Shown: one piece after another, positions 35,932-45,424 of the stretch
Numbering within the stretch: position 1 is the stretch's first letter
How the letters are laid out: the number at the start of each line of letters is the position of its first letter
Assembly: GCA_002359315.1 (NCBI GenBank)
Contig: DEMS01000030.1
Location: forward strand, 1-64,000
DNA length: 64,000 nucleotides
Direction of reading: 5' to 3'
Source: Bacteroidetes bacterium UBA2664
Lineage (GTDB): Bacteria > Bacteroidota > Rhodothermia > Balneolales > Balneolaceae
The notes under the pieces: model-generated
Database searches by the model: none
Told to the model about the DNA's origin: nothing
Seen by the model: the letters and a program-made list of their open reading frames with translations, nothing else
Position numbers and translations under genes: made by a program

Positions 35932-36423
35932 ATGAAACGAACTTTCTCCATTACCGGTAAAACGACAGTGTATATCCTTGTGCTTAGTATAATCGCATGG
36001 ATTTTGGGGACTCCTTTTATTTTTCCAAGTCTTGGCCCTACTGCCTACATCCTGGCTTTTGATCAGAAACGATCTCACTCGGCAAGAGTTGTGATCGGTG
36101 GACATGCGTGTGGAGTCCTTGGAGGGTTGATGAGTTACTACCTGTTAGTGGATCCGTATGATTTAATGATGATCACTGAAGCTATATCCACACCTAGCAT
36201 ATTCCTTGGATTGGGGGCTGTCATTTCAATAGCCGTCACAACATTTCTGATGCTTCTCTTTCAGGTCAGCCATCCACCGGCATGTGCCACTACACTCATC
36301 ATATCCCTGGGGATTCTACCCCATTGGCACGATGGACTTATTATTCTAATCGCAGTTGTAATTTTGTATTATACATATCGGCTCTTCCAAAAGACAATTT
36401 TGGAAAGGGGTTTACCTGAATAA
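35932..36423 (+). CDS. HPP-family membrane protein
   Basis: 163 aa with four to five helices. FPSLGPTAYILAFDQKRSHSARVVIGGHACGVLGG and the HPP motif in QVSHPPACATTLIISLG are diagnostic. HPP proteins have been linked to nitrite transport in plastids and cyanobacteria and often accompany denitrification genes in bacteria. It precedes the Crp/Fnr regulator by 7 bp, so they should be cotranscribed. It fits the nitrogen-oxide theme of the cargo. Confidence 0.85.
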   Translation: MKRTFSITGKTTVYILVLSIIAWILGTPFIFPSLGPTAYILAFDQKRSHSARVVIGGHACGVLGGLMSYYLLVDPYDLMMITEAISTPSIFLGLGAVISIAVTTFLMLLFQVSHPPACATTLIISLGILPHWHDGLIILIAVVILYYTYRLFQKTILERGLPE

Positions 36424-36430
36424 TATAAAT

Positions 36431-37180
36431 ATGTCTCAAAAAAGAACCACACCACTGGAAGCCCCATCCATAAGAAAACACCAATGTACCGTGGATATAC
36501 GATTGGAAAAACTGGGAATGGTTCCGTTTTTCTGGAATCTTGACAGAGAAATATTACAACCGATTAATAATGAATTCAGCGCCTCCCATTTTCATGCTGG
36601 TCAACCAATTTATTATGAGGGTGAAAAAGCAACAATGCTAAGAGTCGTGGTTTATGGAGCTGTGAAACTTATCCGTCAGACCGAAGAAGGCAAAGAGATT
36701 ATGGTGGATATGTTGAAACCGGGCGAATATTTTGGCAACTTGAATGAACTTGGAGATGACACCTATTCTGAAACCGCTACCGCACAAAGCGATGCCTGTA
36801 TTATGTCGATTGGAAACCGGGAGTTTCGCTCTTTGCTGAATATGTATCCTTCCATTGCAGTCGCAGTACTTGATGTTACCACAAAGAAACTGAATAGTGC
36901 CAGACAACAGATCCATCACCTCACTACACTTTCTGTCAAAAAGCGAATTGCCCATATCCTGAAGGAATTGTGTGGAAAATTTGGTGAGGAAAGTAAAGTT
37001 GGCATGTTGTTACAACTACCACTTTCCCGAAAAGATCTTGCCGATTTGGCTGGAACTTCCACCGAAACTGCAAGCCGGGTCATGAGCCGGTTTCAGCAAG
37101 ATGGCTTAATCACCTCTGGACGTCAGTGGGTTGCGATTACAGATATTAATGCCCTGTCAGAAGTTGTATCAAGTAATTAA
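36431..37180 (+). CDS. Crp/Fnr-family regulator with FNR-type recognition helix
   Basis: 249 aa: cyclic-nucleotide-type beta roll (about 45-150, with GEYFGNLNEL) and a C-terminal winged HTH, LSRKDLADLAGTSTETASRVMSRFQQDGLI. The recognition helix carries E..SR, as in FNR, so TTGAT-type half sites are expected. The N-terminal region has a single cysteine (C19), not the four-Cys cluster of FNR, which makes a DNR/NarR-like NO or redox sensor more likely than a 4Fe-4S one. It is likely the regulator of the surrounding membrane genes; no clear TTGAT-N4-ATCAA box was found by eye. Confidence 0.85.
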   Translation: MSQKRTTPLEAPSIRKHQCTVDIRLEKLGMVPFFWNLDREILQPINNEFSASHFHAGQPIYYEGEKATMLRVVVYGAVKLIRQTEEGKEIMVDMLKPGEYFGNLNELGDDTYSETATAQSDACIMSIGNREFRSLLNMYPSIAVAVLDVTTKKLNSARQQIHHLTTLSVKKRIAHILKELCGKFGEESKVGMLLQLPLSRKDLADLAGTSTETASRVMSRFQQDGLITSGRQWVAITDINALSEVVSSN

Positions 37181-37294
37181 GGTAATTTCCGGTAATTGTT
37201 TCTTTTAATTGCACTCCTTTGAACCAGCTCAATTTAGTACAGCACCTTCTCCATTACATTGAGTATAAATCAATTACAACAAATGGAGAACATC

Positions 37295-37894
37295 ATGTAT
37301 TCAACAAATTTCAAATTTTCAATTTTTATAGTAGTATACCTCATCACAGGTATGATACTACCTAAAACTACCGAAGCCCATTGCGACAGCATGAGTGGAC
37401 CGGTCGTACTGGCTGCAAAGGAAGCCATTGTTACCGGAAACGTAAATCTTGTACTGATCTGGGTGAATGAAGAACAAGAAGATGAAATCAGGGAATCATT
37501 CCGTAAAACTCTCAACTTAAGAGATGTAAATGAACAGGTCAGGGAGATGGTCGATCTGTATTTTTTTGAGACTTTGGTGCGGTTGCACCGCGAATCGGAA
37601 GGTGCACCCTATACTGGGTTGAAACCATCGGGTACTGATTTTGGTCCCGTGATTCCGGCCGGAGACCATGCACTGGAAACCGGATCACTTAAAGAGTTGC
37701 GCGATTTGATTGTAAGAGAGTTTGAATCCGCTTTGCATACATACTTTGACGATATGATGGAAGCCAAAGAGTTTGATCCCAACGATGTTAAAGCGGGGCG
37801 GGAGTTTGTTCACAGATATGTAGAGTTCATGCACTATGCAGAGCCTGTTTATAACGTTGTGAAATCGGAAGGAGCTACAAATCATGCCCATTAA
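37295..37894 (+). CDS. DUF6448-family exported protein
   Basis: 199 aa from ATG 37295, chosen because GGAG lies 6 bp upstream and the signal peptide (FSIFIVVYLITGMILPKTTEA) then sits at the N-terminus. The mature part follows the DUF6448 pattern: AHCDSMSGPVV, KEAIVTGNVNLVLIWV, a long helical region and a histidine-rich end (FVHRYVEFMHYAEPVYN...NHAH). The AHCD start suggests metal binding at the mature N-terminus. Often near metal or nitrogen-oxide genes. Function unknown. Confidence 0.82.
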   Translation: MYSTNFKFSIFIVVYLITGMILPKTTEAHCDSMSGPVVLAAKEAIVTGNVNLVLIWVNEEQEDEIRESFRKTLNLRDVNEQVREMVDLYFFETLVRLHRESEGAPYTGLKPSGTDFGPVIPAGDHALETGSLKELRDLIVREFESALHTYFDDMMEAKEFDPNDVKAGREFVHRYVEFMHYAEPVYNVVKSEGATNHAH

Positions 37895-37909
37895 TTAATC
37901 ATCTCAGAC

Positions 37910-37945
37910 GAGACAGGTTTTGAAAATCTGTCTCACCTTTTAATA
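37910..37945 (+). terminator. Terminator-like hairpin after DUF6448 gene
   Basis: GAGACAG (37910-37916) and CTGTCTC (37928-37934) flank an 11-nt loop, followed by ACCTTTTAAT. Located 16 bp after the stop of the DUF6448 gene. The T-run is weak, so it may also act as a partial attenuator before the HMA fragment. Confidence 0.5.
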
Positions 37946-37966
37946 AAAACATCAAGGTGAATCATT

Positions 37967-38107
37967 ATGAAAACTGTAACAATAACCATCCTGCGAAGCG
38001 ACGAGCTCAGTTGTCATTCGTGTGTAAATAACGTCGAATCAAACCTTAACCGGAAAGAAGGTGTTGAAAAAGCGAAAGTACACTTTAGTACCGGACGAAT
38101 CAAATAA
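37967..38107 (+). pseudogene. Truncated heavy-metal-associated (HMA) domain gene
   Basis: 46 codons beginning MKTVTITI, with the metal-binding CHSC motif (DELSCHSCVNNVESNL) and the next strand GVEKAKVHFSTGR, then IK and a stop. A normal HMA domain runs about 20 residues further, so it is cut right after the third strand. RBS AAGGTGA is intact. The break coincides with the end of the minus-strand gene 38039-38383, which reads into this sequence antisense, so a recombination junction lies at about 38107. Confidence 0.75.
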
Positions 38108-38383
38108 AACCCCATCAGTTTTCTCCTCTATTAACCTCCAAGAAAACGTATTTGTGTCAAAAAGCAGCCGGAAATAGCTTTTCTCCTTAGTAACCACCAC
38201 GTAATGAAACTGAAACCCTTTGCCAACCCGGTCTTTGTGAAAATGCCGGATCTCTGCGATCTGATGCGTATTTCCGTTTTGCTGAGTAAATTGAAATGGC
38301 GTTATCTGATAAGGTAACGCCTCGTTTGGAAAAGCTTTAAAAATATTTAGTACATTAATCGGTGGGTAATTTTCTGCATTCAT
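38039..38383 (-). CDS. Hypothetical protein running into HMA remnant
   Basis: 114 aa, not recognised. The body has plausible protein character (IAEIRHFHKDRVGKGFQFHYVVV, RLLFDTNTFSWRLIEE). The last 20 or so residues are read antisense through the truncated HMA gene, so the natural C-terminus has probably been replaced at a junction near 38107. No signal peptide, no membrane segment. Single gene between the cargo block and the 276-aa protein. Confidence 0.5.
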   Translation of the reverse strand: MNAENYPPINVLNIFKAFPNEALPYQITPFQFTQQNGNTHQIAEIRHFHKDRVGKGFQFHYVVVTKEKSYFRLLFDTNTFSWRLIEEKTDGVLFDSSGTKVYFRFFNTFFPVKV

Positions 38384-38471
38384 TTTTTACTACTCTGAAT
38401 AACAACATGAAAAAACTGTATTCTTGTAAAAACAAACAGGTATATATAGTATTAAAAGACTTAAGTGAGGG

Positions 38472-39302
38472 ATGTTAATTACAGATTATTCTCAGTTCTT
38501 TATTTATTTACTGAATTCAATAAATAAGGTAGAATTTTTGACTTTATTGGCGGCTATAGCTACGCTTTTAACAGCTATAGCAACATGTTGGATGGTTTGG
38601 GAAATGAGACAAGGGAGGATTCAAACAATTAAACCCCAATTAATACTTCTCACTCCAAGTATCAATTATGACTTTCGTTGGATACCATTAGAAAGTTTAC
38701 AAATAATTGTAAGACCTGAAGAAAGAGCAAGTCAAAAGCAGACACGTCTACCTATTTTTCAATTAAAAAACATAGGAAGTGCTCCTGCTCAGTCGATTAT
38801 ATTAGAATGGAGTATATCTGACTCACAAGATGTATTTACTATAATACTTAATTCTAAAATTTTAAAACCTTATAAACCAGAAAAAAATGATGAGTTTATC
38901 TCACTTACACTTGAAAATAAGCACGGTAAGCAAAGTGTCGGAGTACCATTAAGAGATAATGAAATAGTTAAAATACCATATTCAATCGCTTCACCTACTT
39001 CAGAGTTTAGCGATCCAATTATTATTCCTGATGGGTTATTTAATAACATTTGTTTTAGATTTATTTGTGAAGAGAGATTAAACTATTCTTTGTATGGTGT
39101 TCAGGGGTCAGCTATAACAGTCAAAATAAAGTATTATGACCTTGCTGGGAAAAGGGGTGAGAGTCGCTTTTTGATTACACCATGGCTAGATGTCACGCAT
39201 GACAATGTTGGTTCAACTACTAATTCTGTTGATAGGAACCATCGTTCTGAAAGTAACCTTCGAGGTACTCTGAAATTCAGTGTTGTTCCAGTTACTAAGT
39301 AA
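38472..39302 (+). CDS. Membrane-anchored hypothetical protein
   Basis: 276 aa with one N-terminal membrane helix (about 20-42, VEFLTLLAAIATLLTAIATCWMVW) followed by a soluble, beta-rich domain. LPIFQLKNIGSAPAQSIILEW and IPYSIASPTSEFSDP look like immunoglobulin-like strands. Anchored beta-sandwich proteins of this type occur widely in island contexts with unknown function. No partner is adjacent. It lies just inside the proposed junction at 38107. Confidence 0.55.
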   Translation: MLITDYSQFFIYLLNSINKVEFLTLLAAIATLLTAIATCWMVWEMRQGRIQTIKPQLILLTPSINYDFRWIPLESLQIIVRPEERASQKQTRLPIFQLKNIGSAPAQSIILEWSISDSQDVFTIILNSKILKPYKPEKNDEFISLTLENKHGKQSVGVPLRDNEIVKIPYSIASPTSEFSDPIIIPDGLFNNICFRFICEERLNYSLYGVQGSAITVKIKYYDLAGKRGESRFLITPWLDVTHDNVGSTTNSVDRNHRSESNLRGTLKFSVVPVTK

Positions 39303-39478
39303 TAACAAAACTCAATATTTAAAATATCATCACAAATCCTGTTTTGATTTAGCATAATCTCATATCTGTGAAATGGAATTATGAACAGTAAGGTTTAGCT
39401 TTCAAAAATTAAAACTGTAAGGAATTCCCCATTCCCGGTTCATATGTATAACCACTACATTTAAAAACGAGGATACAT

Positions 39479-39640
39479 ATGATGCAACGAATAGAAGACT
39501 ATCTGCTGGGAAAGTTAAATCCGCAAGAGATTGACGAGCTGTGGATTGAGTTTATGAAACAACCGGAGTGGTTTGAGGTGTTTGAAATGGAGCTTATGAT
39601 TAGGAGTGTAATTGCTTCACCACATACTACTAAAAGCTAG
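39479..39640 (+). pseudogene. Truncated anti-sigma-like leader (53 aa)
   Basis: 53 codons with RBS GAGGA. The sequence IEDYLLGKLNPQEIDELWIEF..PEWFEV resembles the N-terminal segment of anti-sigma-like or TPR proteins common in Balneolota and relatives, which continue for several hundred residues. Here it ends after SPHTTKS with a stop. Most likely a truncated gene; a real small protein cannot be excluded. Confidence 0.45.
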
Positions 39641-39944
39641 ATGTATAGGGTGTGTTATACCGGGATTGGGGGTTAGTATCACCGGAATATCCAAAATCCT
39701 GCTTAAAAAGCTCTATCAATTCCTTTTTCACCTCAATAAGTCTCCAGGAGAGCATTTCCCCATCAAAAAGAAGCCTGCAGTATTAATCATCCTCGGTTTA
39801 AACCGTATTGTGGAATTTCTGGGGTCCGCCTTGGAGGCGTTCTCCTGTGCGGGCGTACCGGAGGAATATGTGGAGATGATGATTGGAGCAAGCTAAGATC
39901 CTAAACAGGAGGCTTGCCTTCACTTTTTATATCAAAACCAGATT
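39641..39944. other. Fragmentary stretch, no intact gene
   Basis: The plus frame 39612-39896 and a minus-strand frame around 39640-39770 (ending in an NPQSRYNTPYTSS pattern) both look partly protein-like, but neither has a start, RBS or recognisable domain. Taken as decayed sequence between the truncated gene on the left and the ATPase stop on the right. Confidence 0.4.
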
Positions 39945-42179
39945 TCATATGCATTCACAGAGAGAATTGTAATGCATTTCATCTACTCTCTTGACTGCTT
40001 CAACTACTTCCTTACAAATTGTTTGGGCACCAAAAATATAAGATGGGTGCTCTTGTATTCTTGTCGGCTTTTGGAGGTGAGAGGCATCGTCACAGAATTT
40101 GTATATTTCCTTTCGCTTTACCTCTTCCTTAAATAAGATATCTAGCTTTCCTTTCCAATTACCACCACTTGGCTGTCTAAATCCGAGGTACGCTTCCAGA
40201 AACTTTCTGAGCAAATTAGGGCTTGTATAAGCTTCATGTATTGTCGGGTTCTCATTCTCTGTAAAGTTGTGGAGCAGTGAAAAAATAAACTGGTATTCAG
40301 ATTTACTCTTGCGGAGTAACTCAGGAAGAGTTTCAATTTTACTTAGGTGTTCCCCTTGTTCATTTACATATCTTGAAACCCAATATCCTTCATGGTCACG
40401 AATAAAATTCTGCTGTTGAGTTCTATGTTTCACCCACTCATCTTTAATCAAAGTAAATAGCTCATTATTGTGAGTAGAAACAAATAATTGTTTTGCTGTC
40501 TTAAGTCTCTGATTGATCAATGCCCATACCGAGTACACGTGATTACTGTCCAAACTTGAAATTGGATCATCAATGAATACTATTGTATCCTCCAGTTTCT
40601 GATCGTTGTCTTCAAGTGAAACCAAAAAATATGCGAACGTTACAGCTGTACGCTCCCCATCACTAAGATTGGTTGCGGCTACTCCATTTCTAAGAAATTC
40701 GAAAGTATTCTCCGTAATCGGAAAGACCTCTATATGACCCTCGGGTAACATTAGTAAAAGCACCTCATTTAACTTTTCAACCGCTACTGAGCTTCTTCGA
40801 ATCTCATCCTCAAGTGCAGATATTTTTTCAGTGCAGGCTTTTTTCAAGCAAGAATATTTCTCTAATAACGTATCATACCAATCCTGTTTCTCCTCGTGAC
40901 TTTCAAAATCAAAGGACTGAATTAATTTAGCGATATAATGATCTTCTAACTTACTTTTTGATTCTGAAATTAAGGTAGAAGTATTATTTGTCAGGTCGTT
41001 TTGGGTACTTCTTATAGCATCTAGTTCCTCCCAATGTCGATCCCATTCTTCTGTACTTGGCAATTCAATTTCCAGGTTTAGTACTTGATCAAGGTTATCT
41101 TCAATTTTTTTCTGTAATCTGCTTCTTAGAATTGCAAGTACTGAAACAAATTTCAGACGCCAATTTTCCAAAACTTGAACATTTTTTGAATATTCTGTTC
41201 TTAAATGAGGATAAATAGAACTTTGTTGAGGTATTGAATAATTGAATATTTCCGGTATTTGGCTCAACAAAAAATTGACATCTCTGCGAAGTTTCTCTTG
41301 TTCCTTATCAAAATGACCTCGTAATCTTTCAAATATTGATTCATCAATGTCTCCCCCACAAAAACGGCAGGTATTGGTTTCCTGGTGAAGGTTCAATGCT
41401 GTTCTTAACCAGTTTTCTAATTCAGAGTCTTCCTTTAAAGCCTGGATCGCTTGATTCGTTGCAGTTCTTGATAATAATTCATGACACTGGCTTACAAACG
41501 AGTTAACATCAGGTAATACCGGTTTTTGTATAGTAATGGATTGATAATCACTGGAAGTTGCTAACGTTCTTTTTAGATTTTCTACTTGTTCCTCATCCAA
41601 CAAGTAGTTCGTTGGATTTGCTCTAATTCTGGGCTGTGTCGAATCTAAGTTTCTCCTATTATATCTCCCTCCAATAACTTCATTGATGACTCTGGCGGTA
41701 GAAGTCTTTTCTCCATCTAATAATTCTTTGTGATTTTCCTTCTTAGATATAACTTGCTGAACACTATCATCAATTCTTAAAAACTGACGATTTCTTTTTC
41801 CAATCTTATCTCTCAGATGTTTAATGTTCTCTCCTAAAATGTGAACAGCCGGAGCATTGTGATCAGTAGAAAAGTTGCTGTTAATAAAATCACGATTGAA
41901 CACTTTTATTGCTAACGGAGTAGGTTCATCAATCAAGTTCCATTCATAGGTTGTATCTTCCTTGTTTTGAATTAAGCCTACAAATTCACCTTCAATTCCA
42001 TCTGGAATATCTGAGCCTCCCATGACTGCAAACATACGGGATAAGGTAGTTTTACCTGAATAATTCCAACCGTATAAAAGATTGTACCGACGAAAATCCC
42101 CAATCGATTCTTCGTCCCAAGAAAAGCTATTATAACTCCCAAAATTATTCGCAGATAAAATTTTTCGAACTACTCCCAT
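39945..42179 (-). CDS. RloC/PrrC-like ABC ATPase (candidate anticodon nuclease)
   Basis: 744 aa. Walker A GWNYSGKT at 37-44, signature NLSDGERTAV and Walker B IVFIDDPISSLDSNH follow the AAA_13 layout. Two coiled-coil arms flank a zinc-hook-like CRFCGGD near residue 272, as in RloC. The C-terminal domain holds R658 (LLRKFLE), E662 and H701 (DDASHLQ), an R-x3-E...H arrangement resembling the PrrC/RloC anticodon-nuclease triad, although the E-H distance differs from PrrC. It lies 87 bp downstream of a type IIG restriction-modification gene, the genetic setting in which such nucleases guard restriction. The nuclease role is inferred. Confidence 0.75.
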   Translation of the reverse strand: MGVVRKILSANNFGSYNSFSWDEESIGDFRRYNLLYGWNYSGKTTLSRMFAVMGGSDIPDGIEGEFVGLIQNKEDTTYEWNLIDEPTPLAIKVFNRDFINSNFSTDHNAPAVHILGENIKHLRDKIGKRNRQFLRIDDSVQQVISKKENHKELLDGEKTSTARVINEVIGGRYNRRNLDSTQPRIRANPTNYLLDEEQVENLKRTLATSSDYQSITIQKPVLPDVNSFVSQCHELLSRTATNQAIQALKEDSELENWLRTALNLHQETNTCRFCGGDIDESIFERLRGHFDKEQEKLRRDVNFLLSQIPEIFNYSIPQQSSIYPHLRTEYSKNVQVLENWRLKFVSVLAILRSRLQKKIEDNLDQVLNLEIELPSTEEWDRHWEELDAIRSTQNDLTNNTSTLISESKSKLEDHYIAKLIQSFDFESHEEKQDWYDTLLEKYSCLKKACTEKISALEDEIRRSSVAVEKLNEVLLLMLPEGHIEVFPITENTFEFLRNGVAATNLSDGERTAVTFAYFLVSLEDNDQKLEDTIVFIDDPISSLDSNHVYSVWALINQRLKTAKQLFVSTHNNELFTLIKDEWVKHRTQQQNFIRDHEGYWVSRYVNEQGEHLSKIETLPELLRKSKSEYQFIFSLLHNFTENENPTIHEAYTSPNLLRKFLEAYLGFRQPSGGNWKGKLDILFKEEVKRKEIYKFCDDASHLQKPTRIQEHPSYIFGAQTICKEVVEAVKRVDEMHYNSLCECI

Positions 42180-42266
42180 CTATAACTCTCCCCTAAAAGT
42201 CGTACGCAATAAAGTAGTTTTTTTAAGCCTGTGTTTCATTTTTCATTTTTTTATAAGATACAGAAA

Positions 42267-45218
42267 TCATAAACTTCCCTCCACAATCCCAATCTCCTCT
42301 TCCGTCAACCCATATAACTCATAAACCATTGCATCAATCGCTGAATTCGTCTGGACGATTTGGGATTTGAGGTCGTCGGCCTGGGCTTTTTGTTGGTTGA
42401 AGTACTCCATCCATTCAGCCTCATCGGGGAGGCTGAGTTCCACCTTTTTCTTTTTCAGTTCTTTCAGGAATTGCTTGAAGGTGAGCTCCTGCCAGCTTTG
42501 GAGTTTCCGGCTTAGTTTATCGATGTCGAATTTGGATAGCATTAATTCAATATATGAATCAACATGATCATTTAAATCCCAAGTCAACTTTGTAATTTCC
42601 TTTACAAGTTCTTCAAAACGGTCATCGTCTGAATTTTCAAAAGGAAAGCTTTTAATATAAACCCCACTAAATTGAGCAAATGCTTTATTCTCTCCGCTTG
42701 TCTTTGCTGCATGCAAATAACTCATGAGACTAGAGTTCAAAGTAGCAGATAAACAATATATATTTACCCCTTCATTGGGAATTATTAGATACAAATTTTT
42801 TAAGGCTAACTGATTCTCTAAATCAATGGCTGAAATAATATTTGAACCAGTTCTTCTCATTAAAATTTTGGGTTGTTCATACATTTCAAGATTGGCATTA
42901 CTCTTCATTTCATCCTTAATGAAATTTACATAGGTGCCGCTATGCTTATAACTATACCTTGTTACATCCCTCCCAAGTAAAATTGGCTTGTATTGATCTG
43001 ATTCTTTCTCTTCTGACAGCCACTTTTTGTTGTTTCTGGTTTCTAAACCCCGATAAACAATTGCAAAATCATCAAGAGTTTTAAAATCATTTTCTAAGCG
43101 ATTTGTTAACTCATTTTCATTAGAAATAAAAGGGTTGTACCCCTTCTTCAATTTCTCTTTATTGAAATCTATCTGCTCATAAATACCCTCAATGATATCT
43201 TCTGAAATTTTAATCTGTTCATTAACAGCTTCGATATTTTCAACCAAAAGAATTAAGGTTTCAACAACTTCATCAAATACTGTGTCTTTTAGATATACAA
43301 TCTCATCTACATTCATAGAATAAAGAGAATCTCTCATCTGAGAAAAATATTTGCCTTCAAGCCATGAGTTTGGAATAATGAAACCAAGTCGTCCTTTTTT
43401 CTTTAGAACTTTATTTAATCCTAGATCAGTAAAAAGAGCATAAGTGTTGGGGTTATATTCAGCGTAATTATATTTTTCGTTTACATAGTCAATTACTCTT
43501 TCTCCAAATACAGATTTGATATATACCACATAAGGCGGATTCCCAATCACTACATCAAAGCCACCATTGGCGAATATGTCCGGAAATTCTTCTTCCCATT
43601 TAAAAGCTTTGTCGCCGGCTACTTCGGGATCATCGATAAGTGAGTTTCCGCATTTTATGTGGTTGTTCAGGGAGGTGAGCTTGCGGCCTTTTTTGGCGGT
43701 GCGCAGCCACAGAGAGAGCTTAGCGATCTCCACCGACTCCTCGTTGATATCCACCCCAAATAGGTTGTTTTCCAGGATGCTCGTTTCTATATCTGAAAGC
43801 TCCAGCGGCTGGTTCAGCAGTTTGCCTTGCAGTTCATCAATATAGCTGTGCTCCTCTATCAAAAACTCCAGCGCCTGGTTCAGGAACGCCCCGCTTCCGC
43901 AGGCCGGGTCGCAGACGGTGAGGTCAAGCAGCCACGAGCGGTATTGATCCAACTTGTCCAGTAACTCCTTTTTGGTTTTCTTTTGGCGGTTTGGGCGATA
44001 GTCCTCGTCCACAATTTCAAGCTCGGCTTTCTGCTCCTCACACAGTTTCCCCACCGTATTTTCCACAATGTACTTGGTGATGTATTTGGGCGTGTAAAAC
44101 ACCCCGTCTTTTTTTCGGCGGGTTCTGGAGCTGTCCACTTCCTGTCCTTCCAGCTCGGCGGTAATCTCCTCGATCTCGTTCAGTGAATGCTCAAAAATAT
44201 GCCCGAGGATGTTTACGTCAACTTCCGATACAAAATCGTATTTACTGAGTTGCATGGTATGTTTGTATAGTAATTCATCCCTGATCGTCAGATCATCCAA
44301 AATTTCATCGTCAGCAAATAGCCCTCCATTATAAGCGAATATCTCTTCATTCTTCCCGGTATAGCCTGTATTCAGATAGTGAAAATACTTCACAAACTGC
44401 TGATACAAAGGCTTATACTCGTCCAATTCTTTAAGTTTATGCCACTTTTCTATAGTTTGTCTTATGGAGTTGGGCGGAATCAGGTTTCTGTCCTCAGCAA
44501 AAAAGATAAACAGAAAGCGGTCCAGCAGCTTCTGCGTTTTCTTGAACAGTAGTAGGTTGTCGTATTCGGGGTTGTGTGCTTTTACACTTTCAAAGATATC
44601 ACTCTTAAATGCCGAATAGTCCTTGTACAGCTTCTTGGTGACGTTCTCCTCTTCGATTAGGGAGGCGTCTTTCATCTTCTTCGGCAGTCCCTTTGCGAAA
44701 TTGGGATAACCAAGACAAAGCCAAAGCATCCTGAATTCCTCTTTTGTAAGCGTAAAGAGGTTGAACTCGATGAAATCCACGGCGTTATCAATATAAAACC
44801 GAAGCTTTTCGAAGTTGGAAATAATCACGTAAAGGGCATCAGGCTGTTTGTTTTTGTATCCGAACGCTTGGCTTTCCACCTTGCCGAGATCGGTAGTTTC
44901 GGTGCCCTTCAACTCAATCACTCCGCGCACTTTATCACCATCCAGCAATGCGCCGTCTGCCTTTTTAGAATCGGTGAGGTTTTTCTGCTCTACAACCAGG
45001 TTATAGTTCGGCGTGGGATTTTTGGTGTAGCCAAGTACCTTTACAAACAGGTCCTCCAGAAATCCTTCCTGGTAGGACTCCTCTTTCGCCTCACGGATGT
45101 TTTTCTGCACTTCTTTATGATGGAAATGACTCTTGAAAACATCCCAGGCTTTATCTGCCTGTTTTTCGTTAATCCCCGAGATGTAGGTAGTCAGTACCGA
45201 ATGCTGAAATAGCGCCAT
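42267..45218 (-). CDS. Type IIG restriction-modification enzyme (Eco57I-type)
   Basis: 983 aa. An N-terminal PD-(D/E)xK nuclease core is visible: D88 in KKADGALL and E102-x-K104 in VIELKGTE. The methylase domain has motif I CDPACGSGAF near 439 and catalytic NPPY near 559. The C-terminal third (about 700-983) contains the target recognition part, ending in coiled coil (QQKAQADDLKSQIVQTNSAIDAMVYELYGL). Restriction, methylation and recognition are thus in one chain. The C-terminal tail resembles that of the methylase at 12637, but the two systems are not otherwise alike. It is followed by the RloC/PrrC-like ATPase. Confidence 0.9.
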   Translation of the reverse strand: MALFQHSVLTTYISGINEKQADKAWDVFKSHFHHKEVQKNIREAKEESYQEGFLEDLFVKVLGYTKNPTPNYNLVVEQKNLTDSKKADGALLDGDKVRGVIELKGTETTDLGKVESQAFGYKNKQPDALYVIISNFEKLRFYIDNAVDFIEFNLFTLTKEEFRMLWLCLGYPNFAKGLPKKMKDASLIEEENVTKKLYKDYSAFKSDIFESVKAHNPEYDNLLLFKKTQKLLDRFLFIFFAEDRNLIPPNSIRQTIEKWHKLKELDEYKPLYQQFVKYFHYLNTGYTGKNEEIFAYNGGLFADDEILDDLTIRDELLYKHTMQLSKYDFVSEVDVNILGHIFEHSLNEIEEITAELEGQEVDSSRTRRKKDGVFYTPKYITKYIVENTVGKLCEEQKAELEIVDEDYRPNRQKKTKKELLDKLDQYRSWLLDLTVCDPACGSGAFLNQALEFLIEEHSYIDELQGKLLNQPLELSDIETSILENNLFGVDINEESVEIAKLSLWLRTAKKGRKLTSLNNHIKCGNSLIDDPEVAGDKAFKWEEEFPDIFANGGFDVVIGNPPYVVYIKSVFGERVIDYVNEKYNYAEYNPNTYALFTDLGLNKVLKKKGRLGFIIPNSWLEGKYFSQMRDSLYSMNVDEIVYLKDTVFDEVVETLILLVENIEAVNEQIKISEDIIEGIYEQIDFNKEKLKKGYNPFISNENELTNRLENDFKTLDDFAIVYRGLETRNNKKWLSEEKESDQYKPILLGRDVTRYSYKHSGTYVNFIKDEMKSNANLEMYEQPKILMRRTGSNIISAIDLENQLALKNLYLIIPNEGVNIYCLSATLNSSLMSYLHAAKTSGENKAFAQFSGVYIKSFPFENSDDDRFEELVKEITKLTWDLNDHVDSYIELMLSKFDIDKLSRKLQSWQELTFKQFLKELKKKKVELSLPDEAEWMEYFNQQKAQADDLKSQIVQTNSAIDAMVYELYGLTEEEIGIVEGSL

Positions 45219-45424
45219 GGCAATTCTCTCCTCTGAACTTTAATTCTAATCAACTTAATATCAAAAGATTATAGGAAAAGTGTCGATGATATTAAAGTAA
45301 GAGTTTGTGATTACTGGTGATCTTAGTTTAAATAAGACAACCAAATGTTAATCTTTATGAGTCTTCAAATAGAAGTTGAATTCCCAACCTAAAAAAGAGA
45401 AGGCATTCACCCCCTCTTTCCCAT

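Noticed and set aside
39612..39896. 94-aa plus-strand ORF
   Set aside because: No RBS or recognisable domain; overlaps a truncated gene and looks like decayed sequence.
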